Shown here: in pieces, positions 53,928 through 61,732 of the stretch
Numbering within the stretch: position 1 is the first letter of the stretch
Layout: each line of letters starts with the position of its first letter
Assembly (NCBI RefSeq): GCF_009467825.1
Contig: NZ_WIOK01000030.1
Location: 1 to 61,732 of the forward strand
Length of the DNA: 61,732 nucleotides
Source of the DNA: Cyclobacterium xiamenense
GTDB lineage: Bacteria; Bacteroidota; Bacteroidia; Cytophagales; Cyclobacteriaceae
Direction of reading: 5' to 3'
Program-made: the position numbers and the translations under genes
The notes under the pieces: model-generated
What the model saw: only the letters and a program-made list of their open reading frames with translations
What the model was told of the DNA's origin: nothing
Database searches by the model: none

Positions 53928-55457
53928 ATGAAAACCGCTTTTAATCTGATCCAAAAGAAATCCAATTCGGGCCGGCACGATCGTCCTGTAGGATATAGTG
54001 AAGGCTATTTGTATAATCTTTTGAGAAATGTACGTTTATGGGCCTATCCGCTGTCGCTGTTTTCCGCCTTGCTGGTTTTTTCGAGCTGTTCCCAGAAAGA
54101 GGGGGAGGAAAAATCAAGCCCGAATATCCTGATTATCCTAACCGATCAGCAAACCAATGATGCCATCAGTTACCTGGGTAATCCCCATTTGGCGACACCC
54201 GCGATGGATCAGTTGGCAGCAGAAGGTACCTATTTTACAGCATCGTACTGTACCAGTCCGGTATGCGGCCCCGCCAGAAGCAGCCTGATTACCGGACGGA
54301 TGCCCCACGAAACGGGCGTTGTCTGGAATTCCACACATATTGATTCCTCCCTGCCCACGATTGGCCATCTTTTTCAAGATGCAGGATATCAGACAGCCTG
54401 GGCAGGAAAATGGCACCTTCCCCAAGCCTATCCTGCCAAAACGAAAATGGATTCGGTGGCTGGTTTTCGGGTGATCCCCTTTCAATCTCTGGATGAGGCC
54501 TGGGACCTGGGTGCCGACACGGATGGTCCCATTGCAGATGCAGCAGTGCAGTATATCCGTGCATACAATGAAGAAGCCCCTTTCCTTCTAGCCGTTTCCC
54601 TGCACAATCCCCATGACATCTGTTACGTGCCCAGAAGACCGGAGGACTATGCCAGGGCCGATGAGTTGGACTCGCTCCCTCCCTTGCCTCCGAACTTTGA
54701 AATTGCTGAAGATGAACCAGAATTTCTTGCGGAAAAGCGGTTGATGGATCATTACGGGGATGAGCTGTTGTTAACCAGCGACTACAGCCCCGAAGACTGG
54801 CGAGCCTACCTGTACCATTATTACCGGTTTACGGAGATGGTAGACAAAGAGATCGGGAAGATCCTGCGGGCTTTAACAGACAAAGGTCTGGATGAGAATA
54901 CGATTGTGGTCCTGACCAGCGAACATGGCGATGGTGCCGCTGCGCACCGCTGGGCGGCCAAGTTGAGTTTATATGAAGAGGCAGCTACGGTGCCCTTTAT
55001 CATCCGCTGGAAGGGGCACATTCCCTCCGGAAGTATAAACCGGGATCAGTTGGTCTCCGGTATGGACCTGGCGCCCACCTTACTGGATTATGCCCGGGTC
55101 GAAAATAATGTTCAGTTTACCGGTAAAAGCCTGAAGCCGGTCTTGGAAGATCCCCGGAAGAATTTACGGGACTATTTGGTGGTGCAGTTGGCCGACGATA
55201 AACTGGATTCCAGCAGGCATGCGCGAATGATTCGGGATAAGCGCTTTAAATATAACCTGTATAACCAGGGAGAACGCAACGAACAATTGTTTGATCTGTG
55301 GGAAGATCCGGGCGAAACAATGAATCTGGCGGATGCAGTAAATTACCAGTCAGTCAAAAGCCGGCTGAAAGGGGCATTGTCCGAATGGATCCGGGAGCAC
55401 AACGATCCATTTCTGGAATGGCGTCCATTGCCGGAAAACGGCTCCCTTGCCCCCTAG
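53928..55457 (+). CDS. Lipoprotein type I sulfatase
   Basis: The product has 509 residues. A hydrophobic segment and lipobox (LLVFSSC, Cys54) lie unusually far from the ATG; a TTG start about 30 codons downstream would give a normal signal. The S1 domain starts 'SPNILIILTDQQTNDAISYLG'. The formylglycine motif is CGPAR with Cys113, followed by SSLITG. 'AWAGKWHLPQ', 'FLLAVSLHNPHDI' and 'VVLTSEHGDG' form the rest of the active site. Likely exposed at the outer membrane or in the periplasm, removing sulfate before the GH106 rhamnosidase encoded 32 bases downstream. Confidence 0.92.
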   Translation: MKTAFNLIQKKSNSGRHDRPVGYSEGYLYNLLRNVRLWAYPLSLFSALLVFSSCSQKEGEEKSSPNILIILTDQQTNDAISYLGNPHLATPAMDQLAAEGTYFTASYCTSPVCGPARSSLITGRMPHETGVVWNSTHIDSSLPTIGHLFQDAGYQTAWAGKWHLPQAYPAKTKMDSVAGFRVIPFQSLDEAWDLGADTDGPIADAAVQYIRAYNEEAPFLLAVSLHNPHDICYVPRRPEDYARADELDSLPPLPPNFEIAEDEPEFLAEKRLMDHYGDELLLTSDYSPEDWRAYLYHYYRFTEMVDKEIGKILRALTDKGLDENTIVVLTSEHGDGAAAHRWAAKLSLYEEAATVPFIIRWKGHIPSGSINRDQLVSGMDLAPTLLDYARVENNVQFTGKSLKPVLEDPRKNLRDYLVVQLADDKLDSSRHARMIRDKRFKYNLYNQGERNEQLFDLWEDPGETMNLADAVNYQSVKSRLKGALSEWIREHNDPFLEWRPLPENGSLAP

Positions 55458-55489
55458 TACCGAACGTCCCCCCACAAAATCTCCAGACC

Positions 55490-58456
55490 ATGAATATAAA
55501 AACCAAAGACCTACTTATCCTGGCCGGCTTTTTCGCCGGAATTCTCGTGCCTGGTTTTGGCCAAAACAGCCCGGAATATGAAACGGTACGGCGAGGCTTC
55601 CAAAACCCGCCTGCTGCTGCCCGTCCCCATGTCTACCATTGGTGGCTGGGTGGCCACGTAGACAGCCTTCGGTTAAAGGAAGAAATTCGTGCATTCAAAG
55701 AAGCCGGGGTATCGGGGTTTACCATCTTCGAAATCGGCTCCAGGGATACCGTTCTGGTAGGAACAGGCCCGGAATTTTTGGGGGAAGAGTCCCTGAAAAC
55801 CATCCAATTTGCCGTAGAGGAAGCGGGAAAGCTGGGGATGCAGGTAGGCTTGAATACGGCCAGTAGCTGGAATGCAGGCGGCAATTGGCTGACCCCCGAA
55901 CATGCCGCCAAATCTATTTATCAATCTAAGGTCAACCTTTCGGGTGGCAAACGGCAGGAAGTTTCCATTCCCTTTCCCGAAATACCGGAAACCGATCCAA
56001 GAGGAAGAAAGCGAATGATCGAATTCGGAACGGACGGAAAACCCGTCTATGCGGAGGAGATCGCCCTGCTGGCGATTCCTGAATTCCCCGGCAATAGTCT
56101 GGCCGATACCAGCCAAATCCGGGATATTTCCGAATTTTTCGATCCGGAAACGGAGATACTGGATTGGGAGGCTCCGGAAGGGGAATGGAAAATCATAAGG
56201 TACGTATGTTCCAATTCGGGCGAAAACCTGATCTTGCCCAGCAAATATTCTGCAGGACCCATTGTGGATCATTATGATGCAGACGCTACCGCTTTTCATT
56301 TCAATTATATCATCGAGCGGCTGCAATCGGTACTGGGAGATCTGCGGCAAACAGCGCTGAAAAGCCTCTACATGGCCAGTTACGAGGCCCGGGGTTTTAC
56401 CTGGACGCCCACGCTTCCGGAGAAATTCAGGATGATCAATGGATATGATGTCAAAAAACTCCTGCCCATCCTATTTGAGGAAGCGGAATTTTCAGCCGAA
56501 ACAACAGCCAATTTTCGGGCTGATTTTCAGCGCACCTTGTCCGAACTGATGATTCATAATTTTTACATGAAATCCAAAGAAGTCTGCAATGCCCATGGCC
56601 TCAAAAACAACAGTGAGGCCGGAGGACCCGGCCTTCCCTTGCACAACGTTCCCGTGGAACCGCTAAAAGCCCTGGGAAAAGGACTGGATATTCCCAGGGG
56701 TGAGTTCTGGATCAATCACGGTCGCTACAACGAAGACGGGATGGATATTTTGCGGGTGGTGAAAGAAGTTTCTTCGGCTTCTCACATGTATGGTCTGGGA
56801 ATTGTGGAAATGGAAGCCTTTACTTCCTTTCAACATTGGCAGGAAGGCCCCTTTGAGATGAAGCCGATCGGAGACCGGGCCTTTGCGGAAGGCATGAACA
56901 AGGTGGTGGTGCATGGATCTACCCATAACCCGCAAGGGACGGGCGTTCCAGGAATCGTCTACCACGCCGGTACCCATTACAATGACAAACGGGTATGGTG
57001 GCCCAAGATCCGGCCTTTTAACGAATACCTGGCCAGGATTTCCTATATTCTTCAGGAAGCTGATTTCCAAGCTGATTTTCTTTATTACTATGGAGATACC
57101 ATACCCAACTATGGTGGACACAAACGAGGCAGATTTTCCCCGGGGGCAGGGTATGATTACGAACTACTTAATACGGAGATACTCCTTGGGCTGGAAGTAC
57201 AGGAAGGAAAGATCATTAACCCCATAAATGGAGCGAAATTCAGCGTGCTGGCACTGGCGGAAGAACATGAAATCCATCCGGAGGTATTGCTCAAACTAAA
57301 AGAAATGGCAGAAAATGGTGCGGTAATCATCGGTCCCCGGCCGAAAGCGATCGCCCGCAGAAAATTAAAACCCGACATGCCTGGGATGCAAGGATGGCTG
57401 GATGAGCTTTGGCAGGCGGATAAACCAAAGGAAATCTCGTCCGGGGCACCAGTGATTTATCAGGATGCAGACCCGACAGGAATGATGCAGAGGATGGGAA
57501 TCGCGCCAGATCTCGATTATGCGGACAAGCATTTCTATACCCTGGACTACACCCATCACCAAAAGGGAGATCTGGATTTTTATTTTGTCGTCAATACCAC
57601 GGGAGATTGGGTTTCCCGAAGCCTGACGTTTCGCCAACAGGGGAAGGTCCCAGAAATCTGGGATCCGGTTTCGGGGCAGGTAGCCGCTGCAACTATTTAC
57701 GAACAAAAGGAACAGGGCATTGTCGTACCGCTGACGCTGGCTCCTTGCGAAAGCAAGTTTGTTGTTTTTGCTCCGGGAAATAGTACCGCCCATTTTACTC
57801 AAATCGCAGGTGCCGGTCTGCACCCTCCAAAAATAAGCTATGTGCCGGATGGAATCGAGATATGGGACGAGGGGATCTTCGTTTTGTATGAAGAAGAAGG
57901 GGCCCGGGAAATTCACAACAGCCTCCGGCAAACCGTGCTGGACGGTGCCTGGGAGGTTTTCTTCCCCGAAGGCTGGGGAGCTCCGGAAAAGGCGATTTTT
58001 CCGGAACTGACATCCTGGGCGACATCGGATGTGGAGGGTATTAAGTATTTTTCCGGAACTGCTCGCTACGAAAAGCAATTTGTACATGCCCTTCATCCTA
58101 CCGACCATGCCGATGCCAAAACCTACCTGAAACTGGGCGACCTTTCGCATGTGGCGGAAGTCTGGCTAAACGATAAGCCGCTGGGCATTACCTGGGCCAA
58201 GCCGCACCGCTTTGATGTGACCGACCTGCTCCGTCCCGGGATCAATAGCTTGCGGATAGAAGTGGCCAATACCTGGTCCAACCGGATTACAGGAGACGCA
58301 TTGACCGGAGAAACCTACACCCAAACCCATATTGAGGAAACCAATATTCATGGGATCAGCCATATCCGGGTACCCTGGGCGGAAGTACCCTTGATTCCGT
58401 CCGGATTGTTTGGGCCCGTTACGCTTCGTGCCCTGGTACCGGTGCCCTTGCCCTGA
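55490..58456 (+). CDS. GH106 alpha-L-rhamnosidase-family protein
   Basis: The product has 988 residues from the ATG at 55490, which precedes a signal peptide (about 1-25, ending PGFGQ); the frame continues into the sulfatase gene but that part is a shadow. 'PHVYHWWLGGHVDSLRLKEEIRAFKEAGVSGFTIFEI' near the mature N-terminus is the GH106 hallmark. The TIM-barrel core holds 'SLYMASYEARGFTWTP' and 'MYGLGIVEMEAFTS'. The C-terminus is a galactose-binding-like jelly roll ('YLKLGDLSHVAEVWLNDKPLGITW', 'LRIEVANTWSNRI'). GH106 enzymes release terminal L-rhamnose with a calcium-dependent inverting mechanism. Last gene of the four-gene operon. Confidence 0.88.
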   Translation: MNIKTKDLLILAGFFAGILVPGFGQNSPEYETVRRGFQNPPAAARPHVYHWWLGGHVDSLRLKEEIRAFKEAGVSGFTIFEIGSRDTVLVGTGPEFLGEESLKTIQFAVEEAGKLGMQVGLNTASSWNAGGNWLTPEHAAKSIYQSKVNLSGGKRQEVSIPFPEIPETDPRGRKRMIEFGTDGKPVYAEEIALLAIPEFPGNSLADTSQIRDISEFFDPETEILDWEAPEGEWKIIRYVCSNSGENLILPSKYSAGPIVDHYDADATAFHFNYIIERLQSVLGDLRQTALKSLYMASYEARGFTWTPTLPEKFRMINGYDVKKLLPILFEEAEFSAETTANFRADFQRTLSELMIHNFYMKSKEVCNAHGLKNNSEAGGPGLPLHNVPVEPLKALGKGLDIPRGEFWINHGRYNEDGMDILRVVKEVSSASHMYGLGIVEMEAFTSFQHWQEGPFEMKPIGDRAFAEGMNKVVVHGSTHNPQGTGVPGIVYHAGTHYNDKRVWWPKIRPFNEYLARISYILQEADFQADFLYYYGDTIPNYGGHKRGRFSPGAGYDYELLNTEILLGLEVQEGKIINPINGAKFSVLALAEEHEIHPEVLLKLKEMAENGAVIIGPRPKAIARRKLKPDMPGMQGWLDELWQADKPKEISSGAPVIYQDADPTGMMQRMGIAPDLDYADKHFYTLDYTHHQKGDLDFYFVVNTTGDWVSRSLTFRQQGKVPEIWDPVSGQVAAATIYEQKEQGIVVPLTLAPCESKFVVFAPGNSTAHFTQIAGAGLHPPKISYVPDGIEIWDEGIFVLYEEEGAREIHNSLRQTVLDGAWEVFFPEGWGAPEKAIFPELTSWATSDVEGIKYFSGTARYEKQFVHALHPTDHADAKTYLKLGDLSHVAEVWLNDKPLGITWAKPHRFDVTDLLRPGINSLRIEVANTWSNRITGDALTGETYTQTHIEETNIHGISHIRVPWAEVPLIPSGLFGPVTLRALVPVPLP

Positions 58457-58627
58457 TTGGCCGGATTCTTAAGAAGAAATCAGCTGATTAGACCTCACCA
58501 AGTCTACGAGCAAATCCGGCAGTTTACGCGAATGTATGGTTCGAAAATCTCGTCTTCTTACCTTATTAAACCCACTGGTATTTAAATCGGAAATTGACTA
58601 TCTTTAACACAGAATAAGCGAAATAGT

Positions 58628-59185
58628 ATGGCAACTGAAGTCGTAAAGCGGTTGATCAATGTAGAGGAGTACCACCAAATGGGGGAGATGGGCATTTTAA
58701 AGCCGGACGACCGTTTGGAACTGATACACGGTGAAATATACGAGATGAGCCCCATTGGAAGTAAACACGCAAGCATCGTCAATAAATTGGCTAGCCTGTT
58801 GAATGAGCTGTTCAAAAATAAGGCAGTCGTCGGCGTTCAAAATCCAGTTCAAATCGATGACAGGAATGAGCCCGAACCGGACATTTCCCTATTAAACTAT
58901 CGGACGGACTATTATGCCTCCGCGCATCCGGCCCCTGCCGATGTGCTGGCAATCATCGAAGTGTCCGATGCGTCTATTCGTTTTGATAGGGAAGTAAAGT
59001 TGCCTCTCTATGCCTCACACGGCATTTTAGAATACTGGATGATCGATCTGGGCAACAATTGGATTGATGTCCATACGAATCCGAAAAAAGGAACCTATGC
59101 CAGCATCCGACGATACCTGCCCGGTGAGGAAATTCCCCTCATGGAGCAAACACTTTCTGTGAACGAGGTGCTTATTTTGCGTTAG
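58628..59185 (+). CDS. Uma2-family (DUF820) putative nuclease
   Basis: The product has 185 residues. The PD-(D/E)xK-like fold of the Uma2 family is recognised by 'LINVEEYHQMGEMGILKPDDRLELIHGEIYEM', 'SKHASIVNKLASLLNE', 'NEPEPDISLL', 'LAIIEVSDASIRFDREVKLPLYASHGILEYWMID' and the C-terminal 'YLPGEEIPLM'. The Asp of EPDIS, Glu of IIEVS and Lys of REVKL form the expected active site. These genes are abundant in cyanobacteria and Bacteroidota; their biology is unclear, and many lie alone like this one. Confidence 0.9.
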   Translation: MATEVVKRLINVEEYHQMGEMGILKPDDRLELIHGEIYEMSPIGSKHASIVNKLASLLNELFKNKAVVGVQNPVQIDDRNEPEPDISLLNYRTDYYASAHPAPADVLAIIEVSDASIRFDREVKLPLYASHGILEYWMIDLGNNWIDVHTNPKKGTYASIRRYLPGEEIPLMEQTLSVNEVLILR

Positions 59186-59200
59186 GTTGGTGTCTTTTTT

Positions 59201-59483
59201 TTGAAAGCCATTCTGCCATTTCCTTTTTGCTACGTTGCATTTCAATTTAACCGACCCAACCGCAAGAAACAGGTATTCGCCGTATTCCTTTTTGTGCTGG
59301 CCCTGCGGCCTCTTGCCTTTGCCCAAAACCGCCTGCCGGAAATCAGGGAAGATATTCCCATAGATTCCATACGGTTGAGTGATCCCTGTATTTTGGCAGA
59401 CGCTGAAAAGTTTTGAAGTGGATGATTCGGGAGATAAATTTGTCCTGGGACAGCTAGTTAATGGTAATGGGACGGTATACTAA
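59201..59483 (+). pseudogene. Remnant of a secreted GH43-like glycosidase
   Basis: Without an ATG, the frame gives a signal peptide ('QVFAVFLFVLALRPLAFAQ') and then 'IDSIRLSDPCILADA', the DPxI strand that begins GH43 beta-propellers and carries a catalytic Asp. The frame stops at 59416. An overlapping frame (59403-59483) reads 'KSFEVDDSGDKFVLGQLVNG' and stops, and may be the old C-terminus joined by a large internal deletion. What remains cannot be an enzyme. Confidence 0.55.
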
Positions 59484-59511
59484 ACTCCTTTACTAATCGT
59501 TCTTTAGTTAA

Positions 59512-60162
59512 ATGATGATTAGAAACACCGCCTTTCTCGCTTTATTGCTTCATGTGTTTTCGTGTTCTGAGGATATCCCCTCACCAGGAGAGCCGGAAGA
59601 AATGGAAGAGCCTACGGAAGTGGACGAGACTACCGAAGATCTCGCGGATCCGATATGCGGATTTGAGTTGGATCAGGAGGGAGATCCCTTACCGCTGATA
59701 GGCGATTGGGAGTTTGTCGGTTTTGAACATCTGGAAACAGGCAATTTTTACCCGTATACCTGTACGGCGAGATTGGCTCATCTTACCCATTATCAGGGAG
59801 GATACGATAATAGGCTGGAAGAATATGATTTTCCATTATACCTGAAGTTAACGGATCAGGAATGGGCTGAGGAAGATGAGGCATGTCAGGGAAGGTTTAA
59901 ACTGGAAACCAGGACCCATCTGGGGGTACTTCATTCCTGTTTTTCTTACGATAAGCAGGGAGCGATTGGGTTTGAAGTTGGCTTGCCCTATTGGGATTTT
60001 CCAGAAGGCGGCACCATTATTTTTCCGGAGGAAAGCCACCATATCGCCTACTCGGGGGGTCTTGAGAAGGCTGTTTCCTACGAAATTGAGGCCAACCGGC
60101 TGTATGTGTATTACGATAGCGAGGACTACCGCATGGTGTTTATCGCATTGGAGGAAAAGTAG
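59512..60162 (+). CDS. Lipoprotein of unknown function
   Basis: The product has 216 residues. The lipobox is HVFSC (Cys18), followed by an acidic Glu/Pro/Thr-rich spacer (about 20-48). A small beta-rich domain then begins 'LPLIGDWEFVGFEHLETGNFYPY', resembling lipocalin-like/META-type 'GxWxLxGF' openings. Paired cysteines (about 49, 84, 124 and 143) may form disulfides in the periplasm. I do not recognise a defined family. It converges on the DUF4221 gene. Confidence 0.75.
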   Translation: MMIRNTAFLALLLHVFSCSEDIPSPGEPEEMEEPTEVDETTEDLADPICGFELDQEGDPLPLIGDWEFVGFEHLETGNFYPYTCTARLAHLTHYQGGYDNRLEEYDFPLYLKLTDQEWAEEDEACQGRFKLETRTHLGVLHSCFSYDKQGAIGFEVGLPYWDFPEGGTIIFPEESHHIAYSGGLEKAVSYEIEANRLYVYYDSEDYRMVFIALEEK

Positions 60163-60248
60163 GATTTTGGAGAAAATCTATGTTTGCAACGTAATCCCAT
60201 GCCATTTTGGCACATCAAGCTAAAGGTAAATGATTACGATTTGATTAG

Positions 60249-61388
60249 CTATTGATAGCTGAAATCCATCACGGCAAATCCCAATTCATCGGCTACATTG
60301 ACATGACTCCATAGTTTTCCACCCTTAAAAAAGCCACCCTTTGGCAAGGAAGAAAGATCTTCGACGCTTGTCTCTCCGATAAGTTCCAGTTCCTCAGTGA
60401 AAGCCATCAGGAAGATTTCCAGTTCAGCATCGGCAGACTCCGTTTTGTGAGACAGGACCCTGCTTGCAAACCGAAAATACAGCCCGGATTTTTCATCCCA
60501 GATAAAGCTCCAATAACTGATTTGCGTAGCCAGTTTTTTTATTTCCTCCTCAAATTCCTCCGGGCTATGCACCCTGTTTTTAACCACTCCCGTTTTTTCC
60601 AGGTGTAACAGGGTAAGGGGGAATTCCCGGTAAACAAGGCAATCCAATATGGGATTGTATATGTAAATACCGTTTCCGACGGTACAGGAAATCAGTACCT
60701 TTCCGTTTAAATGCTGTAAAAATGGCAACTCAATCTTCAGGCCGCCACCGTCGCCTCCTCCTGTGTGGATGGTAAATTGATTCGCTTTCTGGAATTCGGG
60801 GAGGGCCACCATGCGTTTTCGTTCTCCCAGAGAATCCAGTACGGCAAGGTAATATTCCCTGGTTTCGTAATGAAGGGGTAGCGAATACAATTGATCAAGA
60901 GAAGAATTAAACACGATCCGGTTTGTCACAGAGGCGGATTCAACGGGGAACCCGTCAGTAATTTTTTCCACCTTCAAATCCCAGGACCTTACTTTTTCTC
61001 CGGATTGGTGGATAATGGCCGGCTGCCTAAAACTTGGGAAAAAGAACCGTCCTTCGCCTAATGGCTGAAAACTAAAGGTAAGTCCCGGACTATTGGGTCC
61101 TTCTTTTTCAAAAAAATACGAATTAATTAGTTTTAAAGAATCCAAATGTATTCGTTGCAATTTTGGGGATTTGTAATTGAGGATATGGTAGTAGCGGCCA
61201 TCTGCAGAAGCTGCACCGATAAATGGAATGCCAAAGTCAATCAGCTCAGCTCCTGTATCCACCATCAGCGTATCCATGGAAAACGCGAAGTTTTCCAATA
61301 GGTTTCTTTGTTTGGCCTGCTGAGCGGTTGGTTTTTCGTTACAAGAAAAAACCGTTGCAAGACATGCAACGATCAGCAACGGCTTCAT
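60249..61388 (-). CDS. DUF4221 lipoprotein
   Basis: The product has 379 residues from the ATG at 61388, where a clean lipoprotein signal starts (lipobox TVFSC). The mature part looks like a six-bladed propeller ('YYHILNYKSPKLQRIHLDSLKLINSYFFEKEGPN', 'GRFFFPSFRQPAIIH', 'WSFIWDEKSGLYFRFASRVL') and fits DUF4221, a family I associate mainly with Cyclobacteriaceae. Function unknown. The upstream frame to 61418 adds only ten codons without a signal advantage. Confidence 0.82.
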   Translation of the reverse strand: MKPLLIVACLATVFSCNEKPTAQQAKQRNLLENFAFSMDTLMVDTGAELIDFGIPFIGAASADGRYYHILNYKSPKLQRIHLDSLKLINSYFFEKEGPNSPGLTFSFQPLGEGRFFFPSFRQPAIIHQSGEKVRSWDLKVEKITDGFPVESASVTNRIVFNSSLDQLYSLPLHYETREYYLAVLDSLGERKRMVALPEFQKANQFTIHTGGGDGGGLKIELPFLQHLNGKVLISCTVGNGIYIYNPILDCLVYREFPLTLLHLEKTGVVKNRVHSPEEFEEEIKKLATQISYWSFIWDEKSGLYFRFASRVLSHKTESADAELEIFLMAFTEELELIGETSVEDLSSLPKGGFFKGGKLWSHVNVADELGFAVMDFSYQ

Positions 61389-61732
61389 TTTTTCAAAACC
61401 AAAAAGATGCATAGGCATGGTGGCTGGCTTATCGTAGTAAGCGCTGAGGAATACCGGTTCTCTCCAATCACCGGCACTGCCAAAGCTGTTTTCACACCTG
61501 ATGTGCAGAGAACGGGTCCATCTAATTTAACGACCCATGTATTCGTTGATTGGTAGTTTGATATTGAGGATGTTAATATAACTATATAAATAATAAAAAT
61601 CCAACCAATTGGTTGTTCACCGCTGGAATTGACCAATGCTATTAAGTTAAGCTTTTTGGTTTATTTTTCTGGTTTCAAAATTGAATAATTTTGATTTTTA
61701 GCTTCCCTTTCTTGGCTCTTTATTAAGCTAGG
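61389..61732. other. Right-end intergenic region, no gene seen
   Basis: About 340 bases, increasingly AT-rich towards the window end. It includes the promoter region of the DUF4221 gene (minus). No repeat from the left end recurs here. Confidence 0.4.

Noticed and set aside
55298-55489. Upstream extension of the GH106 frame into the sulfatase gene
   Set aside because: It overlaps the sulfatase C-terminus by about 160 bases; the ATG at 55490 precedes a proper signal peptide.

Overview
This window reads as a chromosomal segment of a Bacteroidota bacterium, most likely an aerobic, marine or saline member of the Cytophagales (Cyclobacteriaceae-like). The reasons are a DUF4221 lipoprotein, the DUF4856/imelysin/HTTM/TonB-receptor gene set, many short lipoprotein signals, promoters of the TTG-N19-21-TAnnTTTG type, and few recognisable Shine-Dalgarno sequences. 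The complete Mrp Na+/H+ antiporter and several sulfatases fit a salty habitat. The lineage call is inference from gene content; no rRNA is present.

Layout. Bases 1-1124 are repeat-rich and gene-free: a 167-bp structured block in two near-identical copies plus the end of a third, CACAGATTACACAGATT-type repeats, and CCTTATGTGG hairpins. Bases 1125-5213 hold a secreted beta-propeller protein, a DUF2236 oxygenase, an overlapping DUF2752/TM2/DUF4097 trio and a cold-shock protein. Bases 5374-13376 (minus strand) hold asnA and the mrpABCDEFG operon, which ends in an overlapping secreted lactonase. Then come ppc, tRNA-Gly(CCC), a Nudix hydrolase, and a subtilase followed by a small I9-propeptide-like protein.

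Bases 18891-31307 are a carbohydrate region: a sulfatase, a beta-helix/DUF1080 fusion, a decayed lipoprotein pseudogene, a BNR_4 protein (PL24/PL25/GH145-like), UspA, a second DUF1080 protein, a secreted phosphotriesterase-like protein coupled to a ROK/polyphosphate glucokinase-like kinase, a Tat-exported sugar isomerase/epimerase and a pirin behind a perfect palindromic operator. Next are an outer-membrane barrel protein, an isolated rfbA, a single-domain response regulator, and a sialidase-fold enzyme convergent with a second sulfatase.

Bases 38251-47056 look like an oxidative-stress and iron block. A catalase-peroxidase carries a lipoprotein signal. It is followed by a DUF4856 lipoprotein, an imelysin lipoprotein, an HTTM protein (vitamin K-dependent carboxylase homologue that keeps the His and Lys expected of the enzyme) and a FecA-type TonB receptor. 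Both units have Fur/PerR-like 7-1-7 boxes over the -33 region of a candidate promoter. I regard this operon as the best candidate for a poorly described system.

Bases 47343-50638 carry two SnoaL-like proteins and an AraC regulator. Bases 51131-58456 form a tight operon: MFS transporter, FucI/AraA-like isomerase, lipoprotein sulfatase and GH106 alpha-L-rhamnosidase. Together with the sulfatases and the BNR_4 protein this suggests use of sulfated rhamnose-containing glycans such as algal ulvan or rhamnan. No SusC/SusD pair is present. The right end holds a Uma2 nuclease, a GH43 remnant, a lipoprotein of unknown function and a DUF4221 lipoprotein.
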